Below, one piece after another: positions 1-8,168 of a stretch of 42,524 nucleotides of DNA. The translations under genes and the position numbers were made by a program. Numbering within the stretch: position 1 is the stretch's first letter; each line of letters starts with the position of its first letter. The DNA comes from Deltaproteobacteria bacterium YD0425bin51 (lineage in GTDB: Bacteria > Desulfobacterota > Desulfobacteria > Desulfobacterales > YD0425bin51). Under the pieces are notes generated by a model. That model did not search any database and had not been told where the DNA came from. It saw only the letters and a program-made list of their open reading frames with translations. The stretch is from positions 1 to 42,524 of the forward strand of contig PDZS01000039.1 of assembly GCA_002753225.1 (NCBI GenBank), written 5' to 3'.

Positions 1-1106
1 AAAAAGCCAATGTTAACCGTAGAAAAGAATAAAACTAAAATAAATGAAGAGAAGAAGAATATAAAATACCTCTTTTGAATAGGATCTAAAACCTTATTAA
101 ATTTAAATATTCCAAAAAAAATAATTATTAAATATACAATCCCAAATATAAAAATCTTGTCATAATATCTTATAAATACATCAATTACTTGCCAATCATA
201 CTGAAGGGCAATTTCTCTTTGGTAAAATGTAAATAATGGATAAATTATATTCCCAGTCGCTGTAGCATTAACTGTTGTTGCGAAATCATTTATAAAATTC
301 AATGAAGTTACCTTATCTCCAAGATAAGTATTTCCCTTTAATATAAAGGACATGATAAATGGTAGTACCCAGAATAACTGCGAAAAAAATAAAAATATAA
401 TAAATACTAATGTTCTTTGAATATATTTTGTCTTAATTGGTTCTACGATAAATAGAATTAGAAAGCCAAAAACTATACAAATTATTAGCGCAGCGATCCA
501 CTGAATTGCAAAAAACACAAAAGACAGTAAAATTGACCATAATATAATTTTAAAAATATTTATCTTTGTCCCAGTTATTAAAAAATTCAAAAAATAATTC
601 GCTACTAAAGGGAACAAAGCAACTAAATAGATTGAAAATAAAAAATTATACATTTGACTTACTATTACTATCGGTGAAGATATATAAATTAAAGATAAGA
701 TGAAAGAAGTTTCAAAATCATTATCAACTAGTTGAGATATAAATTTACGCATATAGACGAAACCAATAATAAAAGGTGCTGAAAAAAATAAATTAAACAC
801 AAAGATTTTTGAATCGAAAAAATATTCTAATAAAATTGAAAACAGCAATATTGGAGCCAGATGATGATTTGGAAGATAAGTTGGCAAAGACGAAATATTA
901 ACCCATGAATAAAAAGAAAGATTCCTTAAAAATTCAGAAGGATAAATATAATGTAACCTCGTATCATCCCCGCCTAAAAATAATCTTCCATCAAAGAGAT
1001 AATAAGGCAACAGTAGGAGTAAGATGACAACACTTAAAATACATAATTTTTCAAGTAAATTATGATGATTCTTAAATAACAGTTGTAAATTATTAACCAC
1101 TCTCAT
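1..1106 (-). CDS. Polytopic membrane protein, C-terminus cut by window edge (possible GT-C-type glycosyltransferase)
   Basis: An uninterrupted minus-strand frame starts with ATG at 1106-1104 and is still open at base 1, giving 368 visible residues. It has one N-terminal membrane helix (about residues 24-40), then a polar loop with the motif GGDDTRLHYIYP (about 46-57), then many hydrophobic helices. An acidic pair in the first extracytoplasmic loop is typical of GT-C glycosyltransferases, and the layout recalls large arabinofuranosyltransferase-like membrane proteins, but I cannot name the family. It starts 5 bases after the stop of the acyltransferase gene and is probably co-transcribed with it. 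No Shine-Dalgarno site is visible. Other possibility: a general membrane protein without transferase activity. Confidence 0.75.
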   Translation of the reverse strand, partial: MRVVNNLQLLFKNHHNLLEKLCILSVVILLLLLPYYLFDGRLFLGGDDTRLHYIYPSEFLRNLSFYSWVNISSLPTYLPNHHLAPILLFSILLEYFFDSKIFVFNLFFSAPFIIGFVYMRKFISQLVDNDFETSFILSLIYISSPIVIVSQMYNFLFSIYLVALFPLVANYFLNFLITGTKINIFKIILWSILLSFVFFAIQWIAALIICIVFGFLILFIVEPIKTKYIQRTLVFIIFLFFSQLFWVLPFIMSFILKGNTYLGDKVTSLNFINDFATTVNATATGNIIYPLFTFYQREIALQYDWQVIDVFIRYYDKIFIFGIVYLIIIFFGIFKFNKVLDPIQKRYFIFFFSSFILVLFFSTVNIGF

Positions 1107-1111
1107 CAAAT

Positions 1112-1714
1112 CTATATTTTCTTTATTACTTTGGCTGGATTCCCAACCGCGATTGAACCCGAAGGAATATTTTTAGTAACAACTGAACCAGCACCAATTA
1201 CTGCTCTATCACCTATTTTAACCCCTGGAAGGATAACAACGTGCGTTCCAATCCATACATTATCTCCAATAATAATTGGGTTGCTAGAAAATCCCTGATC
1301 TTTTAAATTTTTAATCTTCGAATCAAATTTATGATTAAAATCCGTAATGAAACAAAATGAAGCAATTTTAGTATTATTTCCAATCTCAATTCTTTCTTGA
1401 GACATAATATACGTAAAATCATCTATTAAAACTTCGGCGCCAATTAATATCTGACCTGAATAACCTGTTGTAATCCGAGTATACCTTCCAATAACTGAAT
1501 TTCTTAAAATATTTATTGATGATTTATTTGTTTGGAAAAAAGTATTACTTCCTTTTAATATTACTGAGTAACTGATCTTATATCCTCTTAAATTTAAGAA
1601 AAGAATTCTAATGAATGAATATATTTTTGTAAGAAATATCTTTATTAAAACAAGAAAGGACTCTAATATTCCTTTTCTTTTTACTCTTAAAAAAATCCTT
1701 GATACAATTTTCAT
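1112..1714 (-). CDS. Left-handed beta-helix (hexapeptide) sugar O-acyltransferase
   Basis: The 200-residue protein ends in the classic hexapeptide-repeat tail of the LacA/Maa/WecB-like acetyltransferases: IGDNVWIG (149-156), GVKIGDRAVIGAGSVV (164-179) and the closing GNPAKVIKKI (191-200). His128 in DFNHKF is at the place of the usual catalytic histidine. The first ~45 residues are basic and hydrophobic and may sit at the membrane. Family knowledge gives transfer of acetyl (or another acyl) from acyl-CoA to a sugar hydroxyl. It follows two methyltransferases and precedes a membrane protein, so it likely decorates the surface glycan or a precursor. Acyl donor and acceptor cannot be read from the sequence. 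Confidence 0.9.
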   Translation of the reverse strand: MKIVSRIFLRVKRKGILESFLVLIKIFLTKIYSFIRILFLNLRGYKISYSVILKGSNTFFQTNKSSINILRNSVIGRYTRITTGYSGQILIGAEVLIDDFTYIMSQERIEIGNNTKIASFCFITDFNHKFDSKIKNLKDQGFSSNPIIIGDNVWIGTHVVILPGVKIGDRAVIGAGSVVTKNIPSGSIAVGNPAKVIKKI

Positions 1715-1729
1715 ACATTTTAAATAAAA

Positions 1730-2368
1730 TTACTTCTTTTCTAAATTCTTAATCGCTAATAAATCAAAAGATAAAGCTGGAACTGGAAAGAATACAATCT
1801 CTGAAAGAAATGCAAGGAAACCCCAAAAAATCCAAGGCTTAAACCTAATGCTTGCATTTTTATCTCTTAAATTTTTCAATCCTCTAAGACCATAAACTTT
1901 ATAGCCTAAATCTTCTAAATCTTTCTGACTCCATCCAGATTTATGAACTTGATGTGGATTCCCTTCGAAATCATGTTGCTCTAGAAAACCATTTGGAGTT
2001 AAAATGATCACTTTTTTTCTTGCAATCTTTTCCATATCTTTAATAAGCTTTAGCGAGTCTTTCTTTGTAAAATGTTCTATAACATCTACGCTCACACATG
2101 CATCAAAAGAATTTTCCTTATAAAGACTAGCGAGTTTAGATACATCTCCAAGCTTAAATTTATCATGCGTCTTCTTTTTTCTACTTAATTCAAGTGTTTC
2201 TCTATGGATATCTATACCTTCAGATTTAAATTTTCTATTAATTTGTCCTATGACTGAACTATGACCACAACCAACGTCTAATACTGTATCTGTATCATTA
2301 AGATATTTTTCTAAAATTTTAAAAAATAATAAGTTTTGATACTTCAATAATCTATTTTTAATTTTCAT
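1730..2368 (-). CDS. Class I SAM-dependent methyltransferase
   Basis: The SAM-binding motif I reads VLDVGCGHS (29-37) and is followed by an acidic residue at the end of beta-2 (GIDIHRE, near 52-58). A DVIEHF motif near residue 95 is typical of Methyltransf_11/Methyltransf_23 proteins. The last ~35 residues are strongly hydrophobic (FWGFLAFLSEIVFF), suggesting a membrane-associated C-terminus that handles a lipid-linked sugar. It sits between another methyltransferase and a hexapeptide acyltransferase, which fits tailoring of a glycan. The 40 bases upstream hold a TATATT hexamer at 2379-2384 but no convincing -35. Substrate unknown. Confidence 0.88.
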   Translation of the reverse strand: MKIKNRLLKYQNLLFFKILEKYLNDTDTVLDVGCGHSSVIGQINRKFKSEGIDIHRETLELSRKKKTHDKFKLGDVSKLASLYKENSFDACVSVDVIEHFTKKDSLKLIKDMEKIARKKVIILTPNGFLEQHDFEGNPHQVHKSGWSQKDLEDLGYKVYGLRGLKNLRDKNASIRFKPWIFWGFLAFLSEIVFFPVPALSFDLLAIKNLEKK

Positions 2369-2408
2369 TTTTATTATTAATATACTTTTCTAAAGAAATT
2401 CCTAGAAA

Positions 2409-3302
2409 TTAACGCTTTCTCACTTCTTTCTTAACTGCGAGGACATTTATTTTCCATGCTCCTGTACCAAAACTGGTTAAATACTCTGCATCCACATAAT
2501 CGATGGGCTTTGTTAACTTACATAATTTAAACCATAACTTTCTGATTTTCATAATTGAATCCTCTGCTTCATCCTTGTCCTTAATTGAAACACTTCTATC
2601 ATAATAATTCACAGCTTTATCCTTACCCACGAAATATTCCAAAATCTCTTTAGGGAGCATAAATTGAAAATAACGTAAGAATTGAACTGGAAGTCTTTCA
2701 GAAAATTTAATTTTACTTATTTGAAAACCATTTCTATCTAGCATATCTTTTATATACTCATGGTTATATTCAGGATGAATATGACCTACATGCTTAAAAG
2801 TAAGATTATCTAAGAAACCAATTTTTGCTAAAAACCAACTAATACTAAATCTTTGACCCTCGCATGGAATAGCACCAAAAAACACACCATTTTTCTTGAG
2901 CACCCTTCTAACTTCTTTTATAAAAAATTCATCGTCAGGAACATGCTCAAGCACATCAAGAGAAAGACAAGCATCAAAATAATTTGATGGATATGGAAAT
3001 TTTTTATCCATAGGTTTATATTTAACCTTACCTGTACCAAATTTCTTTGCATATTTAATCGCAGACCTACTCACATCACAGCCATAAACCTCAACATTAG
3101 GATAAAACTCTGGCAAGCATTCTGTCATAAGACCTCCACCGCAACCTATATCCAGAATCCTACCGTTTTTTAATTTGATCATCTCTACAACTCTTCGCAA
3201 TTCTGGTTTATTTTTATATATTTTTTTATGGAAGCCTTTAGATCTATCCTGAGTAACACCCATAAACACCTCTTCATAATTAAAATCTTTACTTAAATTC
3301 AT
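2409..3302 (-). CDS. Class I SAM-dependent methyltransferase
   Basis: The 297-residue protein carries motif I RILDIGCGGG (48-57), an acidic-loop CDVSRSA, and the post-motif SLDVLEHVPDDEF typical of Methyltransf_11/UbiE-like enzymes. The N-terminal ~45 residues and C-terminal ~90 residues are family-specific. Its ATG overlaps the TGA of the upstream GT4 gene by four bases (ATGA, 3299-3302), so the two are translationally coupled. A possible internal promoter (TTGCAA at 3334-3339, 17-base spacer, GATAAT at 3311-3316) lies inside the upstream gene. Probably methylates a sugar or glycan intermediate; substrate not identifiable. Confidence 0.88.
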   Translation of the reverse strand: MNLSKDFNYEEVFMGVTQDRSKGFHKKIYKNKPELRRVVEMIKLKNGRILDIGCGGGLMTECLPEFYPNVEVYGCDVSRSAIKYAKKFGTGKVKYKPMDKKFPYPSNYFDACLSLDVLEHVPDDEFFIKEVRRVLKKNGVFFGAIPCEGQRFSISWFLAKIGFLDNLTFKHVGHIHPEYNHEYIKDMLDRNGFQISKIKFSERLPVQFLRYFQFMLPKEILEYFVGKDKAVNYYDRSVSIKDKDEAEDSIMKIRKLWFKLCKLTKPIDYVDAEYLTSFGTGAWKINVLAVKKEVRKR

Positions 3303-4549
3303 ATCTTTTTATTATCCATAAACTTAAACGCGTTTGCAAAGGTATTCTCCCATGTACTTGTTCTTGCAAAATCTTCAGCATTATTTTTCAGAAAAGAATA
3401 ATTTTTCTTATCTTTGAATAGGCCTATTATAGCTTCTGCAAATTCTCTTGGATCATCATTAACTATAATTGCTCCTCCCTTTTTAGCAAGCATTAAACCC
3501 AATGGTGGAACTTTAGAAGAAATTACTGGTAATCCTGCTGCGCAATATGCCCTTATTTTTCCTGCGTCCGCATAATATCTGATCGAACCAGGAATACTCT
3601 TATATGGAGCGACACCTACGGCACACTTCCTCATTATCTTTGCGACATCAATATGACTCTCGATAAAACCATGGAAAATTACAGAATCATCAATCCCCAA
3701 TTCTTTAACTATCTCCTTTAACCACACATGGTCCTTATTTGTTCCCCCTACTATATGAAGTTTTGCATCTTTAAATTTATTTATTACAAATTGCAAAGAT
3801 TTTATCGCAATATCAGGACCATTTTCAGAACCAACCGTACCCATATAAACGATGCCATGCTTTTCAAATGATGAGATAGGCGCAGACTTAATTTGTTCAG
3901 GAAGTAACCCATTTGCCACAATAATAACTGGCGCTGATTTTTTTGAATCCAAACCAACACTTAATCTTGCCTTCTGCATTGCTGGTGAAACATCCCAAAT
4001 AAAATCCGCATGCATTGCACTAAACCTATCCAGCCTCAAATATAATTCATTAAACCATTTACTCTTATATCTGTTTGGAGAATAATCAGATACATAATAT
4101 ACTACTTTATCTACTCTACCTAATTTTCTTAAAATTATTCCAGCAATCGCGTTTATGCTTTCCAAACAAATACAATAATCATATTTAGTTCTGTCTCTAA
4201 ATGACCAATCTAAAACTGACAATAAATCTCTAATCTTAAATAAAGGCTGTGTGCTATTTTTATTAAATTTTTTAAGCACCGGCTCCATAGATCTCAAGAT
4301 CCTTGATGATTTATACAGCTTAAATTTAAGACTATTATTTTCATATACTTCTATTCTAGGCATCACGCGATCACTACCTGGATGAGGCTGATCTATTAAA
4401 GTTAATCTACCAATCTTTGGCACTAAGAAATCTCTCATTGGCTCGACACTTCCATTTGTAGGAAGCCTTTTGTTCTTTTCCCACATTGAAAATGTAACAA
4501 ACAAAACAGTAGAGTTTTTTGATAATCCGAGGCTAGCTTTTTTTACCAT
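3299..4549 (-). CDS. GT4-like glycosyltransferase (GT-B fold)
   Basis: A 416-residue two-Rossmann-domain protein. The C-terminal half starts with GIVYMGTVGSENGPD (232-246), continues with LHIVGG (264-269) and IFHGFI (291-296), and has ADAGKIRAYCAAGLPVIS (327-344), all typical of glycosyl transferases group 1. The usual E-x7-E motif of GT4 is not present; the site instead reads YYADAGKIRAY. The C-terminus is highly basic at its end. It overlaps the upstream SDR by 17 bases and the downstream methyltransferase by 4, so it belongs to the nucleotide-sugar operon. Expected to add one sugar from an NDP-sugar to a lipid-linked acceptor in the cytoplasm. Confidence 0.82.
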   Translation of the reverse strand: MVKKASLGLSKNSTVLFVTFSMWEKNKRLPTNGSVEPMRDFLVPKIGRLTLIDQPHPGSDRVMPRIEVYENNSLKFKLYKSSRILRSMEPVLKKFNKNSTQPLFKIRDLLSVLDWSFRDRTKYDYCICLESINAIAGIILRKLGRVDKVVYYVSDYSPNRYKSKWFNELYLRLDRFSAMHADFIWDVSPAMQKARLSVGLDSKKSAPVIIVANGLLPEQIKSAPISSFEKHGIVYMGTVGSENGPDIAIKSLQFVINKFKDAKLHIVGGTNKDHVWLKEIVKELGIDDSVIFHGFIESHIDVAKIMRKCAVGVAPYKSIPGSIRYYADAGKIRAYCAAGLPVISSKVPPLGLMLAKKGGAIIVNDDPREFAEAIIGLFKDKKNYSFLKNNAEDFARTSTWENTFANAFKFMDNKKI

Positions 4550-5357
4550 TCTTTAAATTTAATCTTGCTTGATCAACCATCTCTTTTAAGCCATTTTCTA
4601 ACTCAACTGAGGGTAGCCAGCCTGGGACCCTACCCATATTAACTGAAGGGAGTGGATTATGACCTTTAATTTTTCCAGGAATTACTTTTGAACCAGTATA
4701 TTTACCGATCATTCTTGCAATATCAATTATCCTTACCCATTCATAACTACTTGCGTCGTAAACTGTTCTTCTAATATTTTTAGAGTTCAAAGACATATGA
4801 AACGCATTCGAAAGATCCTCAATATGAGTAAATTGTCTCCATTCCTCGCCATCTGTCATCATTTTTATTTTTTTAGTTTTAAGAGCTTGGTGAATAAAAT
4901 CAGAAATTACATGACTTTTTATATTATTTTCCTCCATATAACCATACGCATTCCAAATTCTTATACAAACACCACCCAATTCCTTAGTCCACACTTCACC
5001 TAATCTTTTCGTAACTCCATAAACCGTGTCACATTCTTCTGCGAGCTGACTAGATGTGAAAAGAAATGGCTTCTTTGCGGATTCAAGCTGATTAAAAATG
5101 TTATACATTAAATCCAAATTCCACTTAAGTTGATTCATTTGAAGTTTTGTATCATATAAATATTTTGAACCTCCAACATCCCAAGCTAAAAAATACACCT
5201 TATCTATCTCTTTCAAATTTAATTTTTGAGTTCTGCCATCTTCTTTTTTTGATCTTTTAATATCAAATCTTACAACTTTCTCACCCTTTCTTTCCAAGAA
5301 GTCACAAAATGGTTTTCCGATAAATCCATCAGATCCGATAACTAAATTCGTTGTCAT
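4533..5357 (-). CDS. Extended SDR NAD-dependent epimerase/dehydratase, atypical
   Basis: A 274-residue extended short-chain dehydrogenase. The NAD-binding glycine motif reads GSDGFIG (8-14). Residues LAWDVGGSKYL (52-62) occupy the place where the neighbouring GDP-mannose 3,5-epimerase has ADMGGAGYI, suggesting the two are related. The catalytic set is TSSQ...Y-x3-K (YGVTK near 112-116), but no cysteine follows TSS as it does in the epimerase. It starts two bases after the upstream epimerase stop. A role in finishing or interconverting the same GDP-sugar (for example reduction) is an inference. It is shorter than most epimerases (about 310-340). Confidence 0.83.
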   Translation of the reverse strand: MTTNLVIGSDGFIGKPFCDFLERKGEKVVRFDIKRSKKEDGRTQKLNLKEIDKVYFLAWDVGGSKYLYDTKLQMNQLKWNLDLMYNIFNQLESAKKPFLFTSSQLAEECDTVYGVTKRLGEVWTKELGGVCIRIWNAYGYMEENNIKSHVISDFIHQALKTKKIKMMTDGEEWRQFTHIEDLSNAFHMSLNSKNIRRTVYDASSYEWVRIIDIARMIGKYTGSKVIPGKIKGHNPLPSVNMGRVPGWLPSVELENGLKEMVDQARLNLKNGKKS

Positions 5358-5359
5358 AA

Positions 5360-6364
5360 TTACTTGGCAGCTTTCTCCAACTGAGCAGATATCCAGGAGT
5401 ATGTTTCTCTTAATCCATCTTCAAGTTTTGTAGTTGGCTTCCATCCTAATTTCTTTTTTATTAATTTATTATCAGAAGTTCTTCCTCTTACTCCTAAAGG
5501 TCCTTTTATATGTTTTAATTTAACTTTTTTATTCGCAATCTTCATAACTAATTCAGCTAATTCATTAATTGTTACCATCTCCTCAGAGCCAATATTCACT
5601 GGGCCTGTAAAATCACTATCCATCAATCGCCTAACTCCTTCTAGGCACTCATCTACATAAAGAAATGATCTAGTTTGTTTTCCATCGCCCCAAATCTCGA
5701 TAACTCCACCCTCTTTTGATTCAGCAACTTTTCTACACATTGCAGCAGGAGCTTTTTCTCTTCCACCCCTCCATGTGCCTTGTGGCCCAAAAATATTATG
5801 AAATCTAGCAATTCTCACCTCAAGTCCAAAATTACGATGATATGCCAAAAATAGTCTTTCTGAAAATAGCTTCTCCCAACCATATTCACTGTCTGGTGCT
5901 GCTGGATATGCTGACTCTTCGGAGAGTTTTGGATTATTTGGATCTAATTGATTATATTCTGGATATATACACGCTGAAGAAGAATAAAATATTTTCCCAA
6001 CTTTAGTCTCGACTGCTTTCCTAAGAACATTTAAATTTATAAGAGCAGAATTTGTCATTATATTTGAATCATTCTCTCCTGTAAAAATATATCCAGCTCC
6101 TCCCATATCAGCAGCTAGTTGGTAAACCTCGTCATATTTTTGATCAAATACTTTATTTACAAATTTTGGGTCAGTAAGATTTCCAACGAAAAATCTATCT
6201 GCAGCAGTTTTATTAAATTCATGTTTCTTTAAATCTGCTCCGGTTACAATAAATCCTTCATTTTTCAATCTTTGGACAAGATGTCCTCCAATGAATCCAC
6301 CGGCTCCGCAAACCAACGCATATTTAACTTTTCTTTTTTTCGCAACTGTTTTTTCTCTATTCAT
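5360..6364 (-). CDS. GDP-mannose 3,5-epimerase-like SDR
   Basis: A 334-residue SDR with NAD motif GAGGFIGG (20-27) and the GDP-mannose 3,5-epimerase hallmarks: ADMGGAGYI (85-93), SSSACIYPE (128-136), Y161-x3-K165, RFHNIFGPQGTWRGG (187-201), REKAPAA (202-208) and WGDGKQTRSF (225-234). Cys132, Tyr161, Lys165 and Lys204 fall at a constant offset of 13 from the known Arabidopsis catalytic residues Cys145, Tyr174, Lys178 and Lys217. The family converts GDP-D-mannose to GDP-L-galactose and GDP-L-gulose. It has its own strong promoter just upstream (6373-6401) and is followed by a related SDR. Specificity has not been tested; a GDP-hexose epimerase is the best reading. Confidence 0.9.
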   Translation of the reverse strand: MNREKTVAKKRKVKYALVCGAGGFIGGHLVQRLKNEGFIVTGADLKKHEFNKTAADRFFVGNLTDPKFVNKVFDQKYDEVYQLAADMGGAGYIFTGENDSNIMTNSALINLNVLRKAVETKVGKIFYSSSACIYPEYNQLDPNNPKLSEESAYPAAPDSEYGWEKLFSERLFLAYHRNFGLEVRIARFHNIFGPQGTWRGGREKAPAAMCRKVAESKEGGVIEIWGDGKQTRSFLYVDECLEGVRRLMDSDFTGPVNIGSEEMVTINELAELVMKIANKKVKLKHIKGPLGVRGRTSDNKLIKKKLGWKPTTKLEDGLRETYSWISAQLEKAAK

Positions 6365-6372
6365 AAAATGAA

Positions 6373-6401
6373 ATTATAATCACTTATTAATTTACTATCA
6401 A
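6373..6401 (-). promoter_or_regulatory. Promoter of GDP-mannose 3,5-epimerase gene
   Basis: TTGATA (6396-6401) and TATAAT (6373-6378) on the minus strand with a 17-base spacer. The predicted start of transcription is about 6366, two bases before the ATG at 6364, so the mRNA would be almost leaderless. No Shine-Dalgarno is present. Confidence 0.72.
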
Positions 6402-6417
6402 GCTTTAAAATTTTTTA

Positions 6418-7371
6418 TCAATCAATATTTGATTTATACCAATTAAACACTTTTAAAAATGACGATTGAACACTTTCCTCATTCTTCCAACCTAATTTTC
6501 TAATCTTAGAATCATTTAAATGCTGATATGGAATCTCATTTTTAGCACTATTAATAATTTTAAATTTTATTTTTTGATCAGTTACTTTATCAATTTTCTG
6601 AATTAAATCAATTACGCTTAAATTATCCTTTGATGACAAATTAAATGCCTGACCATTCACTTTATCAATCTTTTCCATAAGCATTATGCTACCTCTAGAA
6701 ACGTCCTTAACATATACATAATCCCTGATGTATTTCCCATTGCTTCGTATCTTAAGTTGCTTATTTTTTATTAAAGACTCACATATGCCAGGAATTATTC
6801 TACTGAAATGCATATCGCCTTCCCCATAAACGTTCCCAAATCTAGTTATAATCATTGGAATTCCATAAGTCACATGATAAGAATTAGAAATTAAATCCTG
6901 ACATGATTTTGAAACATCATACGGATGATCACCTCGTAGCGGATCCTCCTCTTTATAAGCTTTATCTGTTTTACCATACGCCTTATCAGAAGAAGTTATC
7001 AGGATTCCTTTTATCTTCTTCATTTTTCTTACAGCATCAAGAATATTCACTGTTCCGGTAATATTAGTATCAAAGGCATCAAGTGGAGAATTATATGCAT
7101 TTTCTACAATTGGCTCAGCTGCCAAATGAAAGATATACTCAAAATTTGATTTATGTAAATAATTTGTGATCTTATCTCTATTTCTTATATCAATAAGTTC
7201 TAAATTAATCTTTTTTTGAAGACCAGTTTTCTTAAAATATGAATTCTTCTCAATTTTTATGTCAACTACTGAGACTTTAGCAGATAAATTAATTAAATCT
7301 TCTACAATGTGACTACCTATAAAACCTGCTCCGCCAATCACTAAAACTTCTTTATTTTTTAAATTTACCAT
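6418..7371 (-). CDS. rfbG: CDP-glucose 4,6-dehydratase-like SDR (RfbG-like)
   Basis: Numbered from ATG 7371: NAD motif GGAGFIG (13-19), LAAEP near 84-88, the dehydratase signature ITSSDKAYG (125-133, with Asp129-Lys130) and Y151-x3-K155 in PYDVSK. Family enzymes oxidise, dehydrate and reduce the sugar to a 4-keto-6-deoxy product. The substrate CDP-glucose is inferred from the immediately upstream rfbF gene, which it overlaps. An in-frame GTG at 7380 would add three residues; I prefer the ATG, which overlaps rfbF by 7 bases. It could instead act on another NDP-sugar, since general SDRs share these motifs. The product would feed the neighbouring reductase or the RfbH/ColD-like dehydrase. Confidence 0.85.
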   Translation of the reverse strand: MVNLKNKEVLVIGGAGFIGSHIVEDLINLSAKVSVVDIKIEKNSYFKKTGLQKKINLELIDIRNRDKITNYLHKSNFEYIFHLAAEPIVENAYNSPLDAFDTNITGTVNILDAVRKMKKIKGILITSSDKAYGKTDKAYKEEDPLRGDHPYDVSKSCQDLISNSYHVTYGIPMIITRFGNVYGEGDMHFSRIIPGICESLIKNKQLKIRSNGKYIRDYVYVKDVSRGSIMLMEKIDKVNGQAFNLSSKDNLSVIDLIQKIDKVTDQKIKFKIINSAKNEIPYQHLNDSKIRKLGWKNEESVQSSFLKVFNWYKSNID

Positions 7372-8132
7372 ATTTTCCACTTTGGATTCTCAAGCCACAT
7401 TTTATTTAATGCATCAACATCTGGATATGTATCCATTGAATGCCAAAAACCTTCATGAATATAAACAGAAAGCTCACTCTTCTTTATTAATCTCTTAAAG
7501 GCTTCATGTTCTATTTCACCTTTCTTTATATATGAAAATATTTTTTTATCGAATACCATAAAGCCACCATTTACCCAATCTTTTAGAATTGGCTTTTCAA
7601 CAAACCCAACAGCTTTATGATTCTTTACTGAAAGTAGACCATATTTACTCCTAGGATGCACGCTGGTAATTGTTCCAATTGTCTTCTGTTTCTTATGAAA
7701 TTTTAATAAATCGTTAATATTTATATCAGACAAGCCATCTCCATATGTAACCATAAAAGTATCATCTTCATCTGGAATATAGTCTTTTATTCTTAAAATT
7801 CTCTCGCCGGGTTGGGTCTCCAAACCAGTATCCACAAAAGTAATTTTAAAATCATCCAATTTTAGATCGTTTTTATAAATCTTTTTTTCACCGTTTTTTG
7901 TTTCTATCGAAAAATCATTTGCATACAACTGTTCATTTAAAAAATACTGTTTTATATATTCACCCTTATAACCCAACGCTATAATAAAATCATTAAAACC
8001 ATAATAAGAATAAATCTTCATTATATGCCACAAAATTGGCTTACCACCAATATTCACCATCGGTTTTGGTTTGAATTCTGTTTCTTCTTTTAGCCTGTAT
8101 CCTAGACCCCCAGAAAGTATTACAATTTTCAT
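7365..8132 (-). CDS. rfbF: Glucose-1-phosphate cytidylyltransferase
   Basis: The 255-residue protein matches RfbF/DdhA along its length: LSGGLGYRL (6-14), KPKPMVNIGGKPILWHIMKIYS (21-42), GYKGEYIKQYF (54-64), TYGDGLSD (129-136), VNGGFMVF (187-194) and GFWHSMDT (228-235). The enzyme makes CDP-glucose from CTP and alpha-D-glucose 1-phosphate, the entry step to CDP-deoxysugars. It overlaps the RfbG-like gene, as in O-antigen clusters of enterobacteria. Immediately upstream is the best promoter in the window, TTGACA-17 bases-TATATT (8140-8168), with the predicted start of transcription one base before the ATG. The length is normal for the family (about 255-260). Confidence 0.95.
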   Translation of the reverse strand: MKIVILSGGLGYRLKEETEFKPKPMVNIGGKPILWHIMKIYSYYGFNDFIIALGYKGEYIKQYFLNEQLYANDFSIETKNGEKKIYKNDLKLDDFKITFVDTGLETQPGERILRIKDYIPDEDDTFMVTYGDGLSDININDLLKFHKKQKTIGTITSVHPRSKYGLLSVKNHKAVGFVEKPILKDWVNGGFMVFDKKIFSYIKKGEIEHEAFKRLIKKSELSVYIHEGFWHSMDTYPDVDALNKMWLENPKWKIW

Positions 8133-8139
8133 TTCAAAT

Positions 8140-8168
8140 AATATACCTTTATTAAATTATGATGTCAA
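8140..8168 (-). promoter_or_regulatory. Promoter of rfbF
   Basis: A perfect TTGACA (8163-8168) is followed after 17 bases by TATATT (8140-8145). The predicted transcription start is about 8133, one base before the rfbF ATG. The TGA stop of the upstream SDR lies inside the -35 box. Confidence 0.75.

Noticed and set aside
6402..6430. Intrinsic terminator in the A/T-rich gap before the epimerase gene
   Set aside because: AAGCTT and A/T runs are present, but no stem with enough pairing and a following T-run could be drawn.
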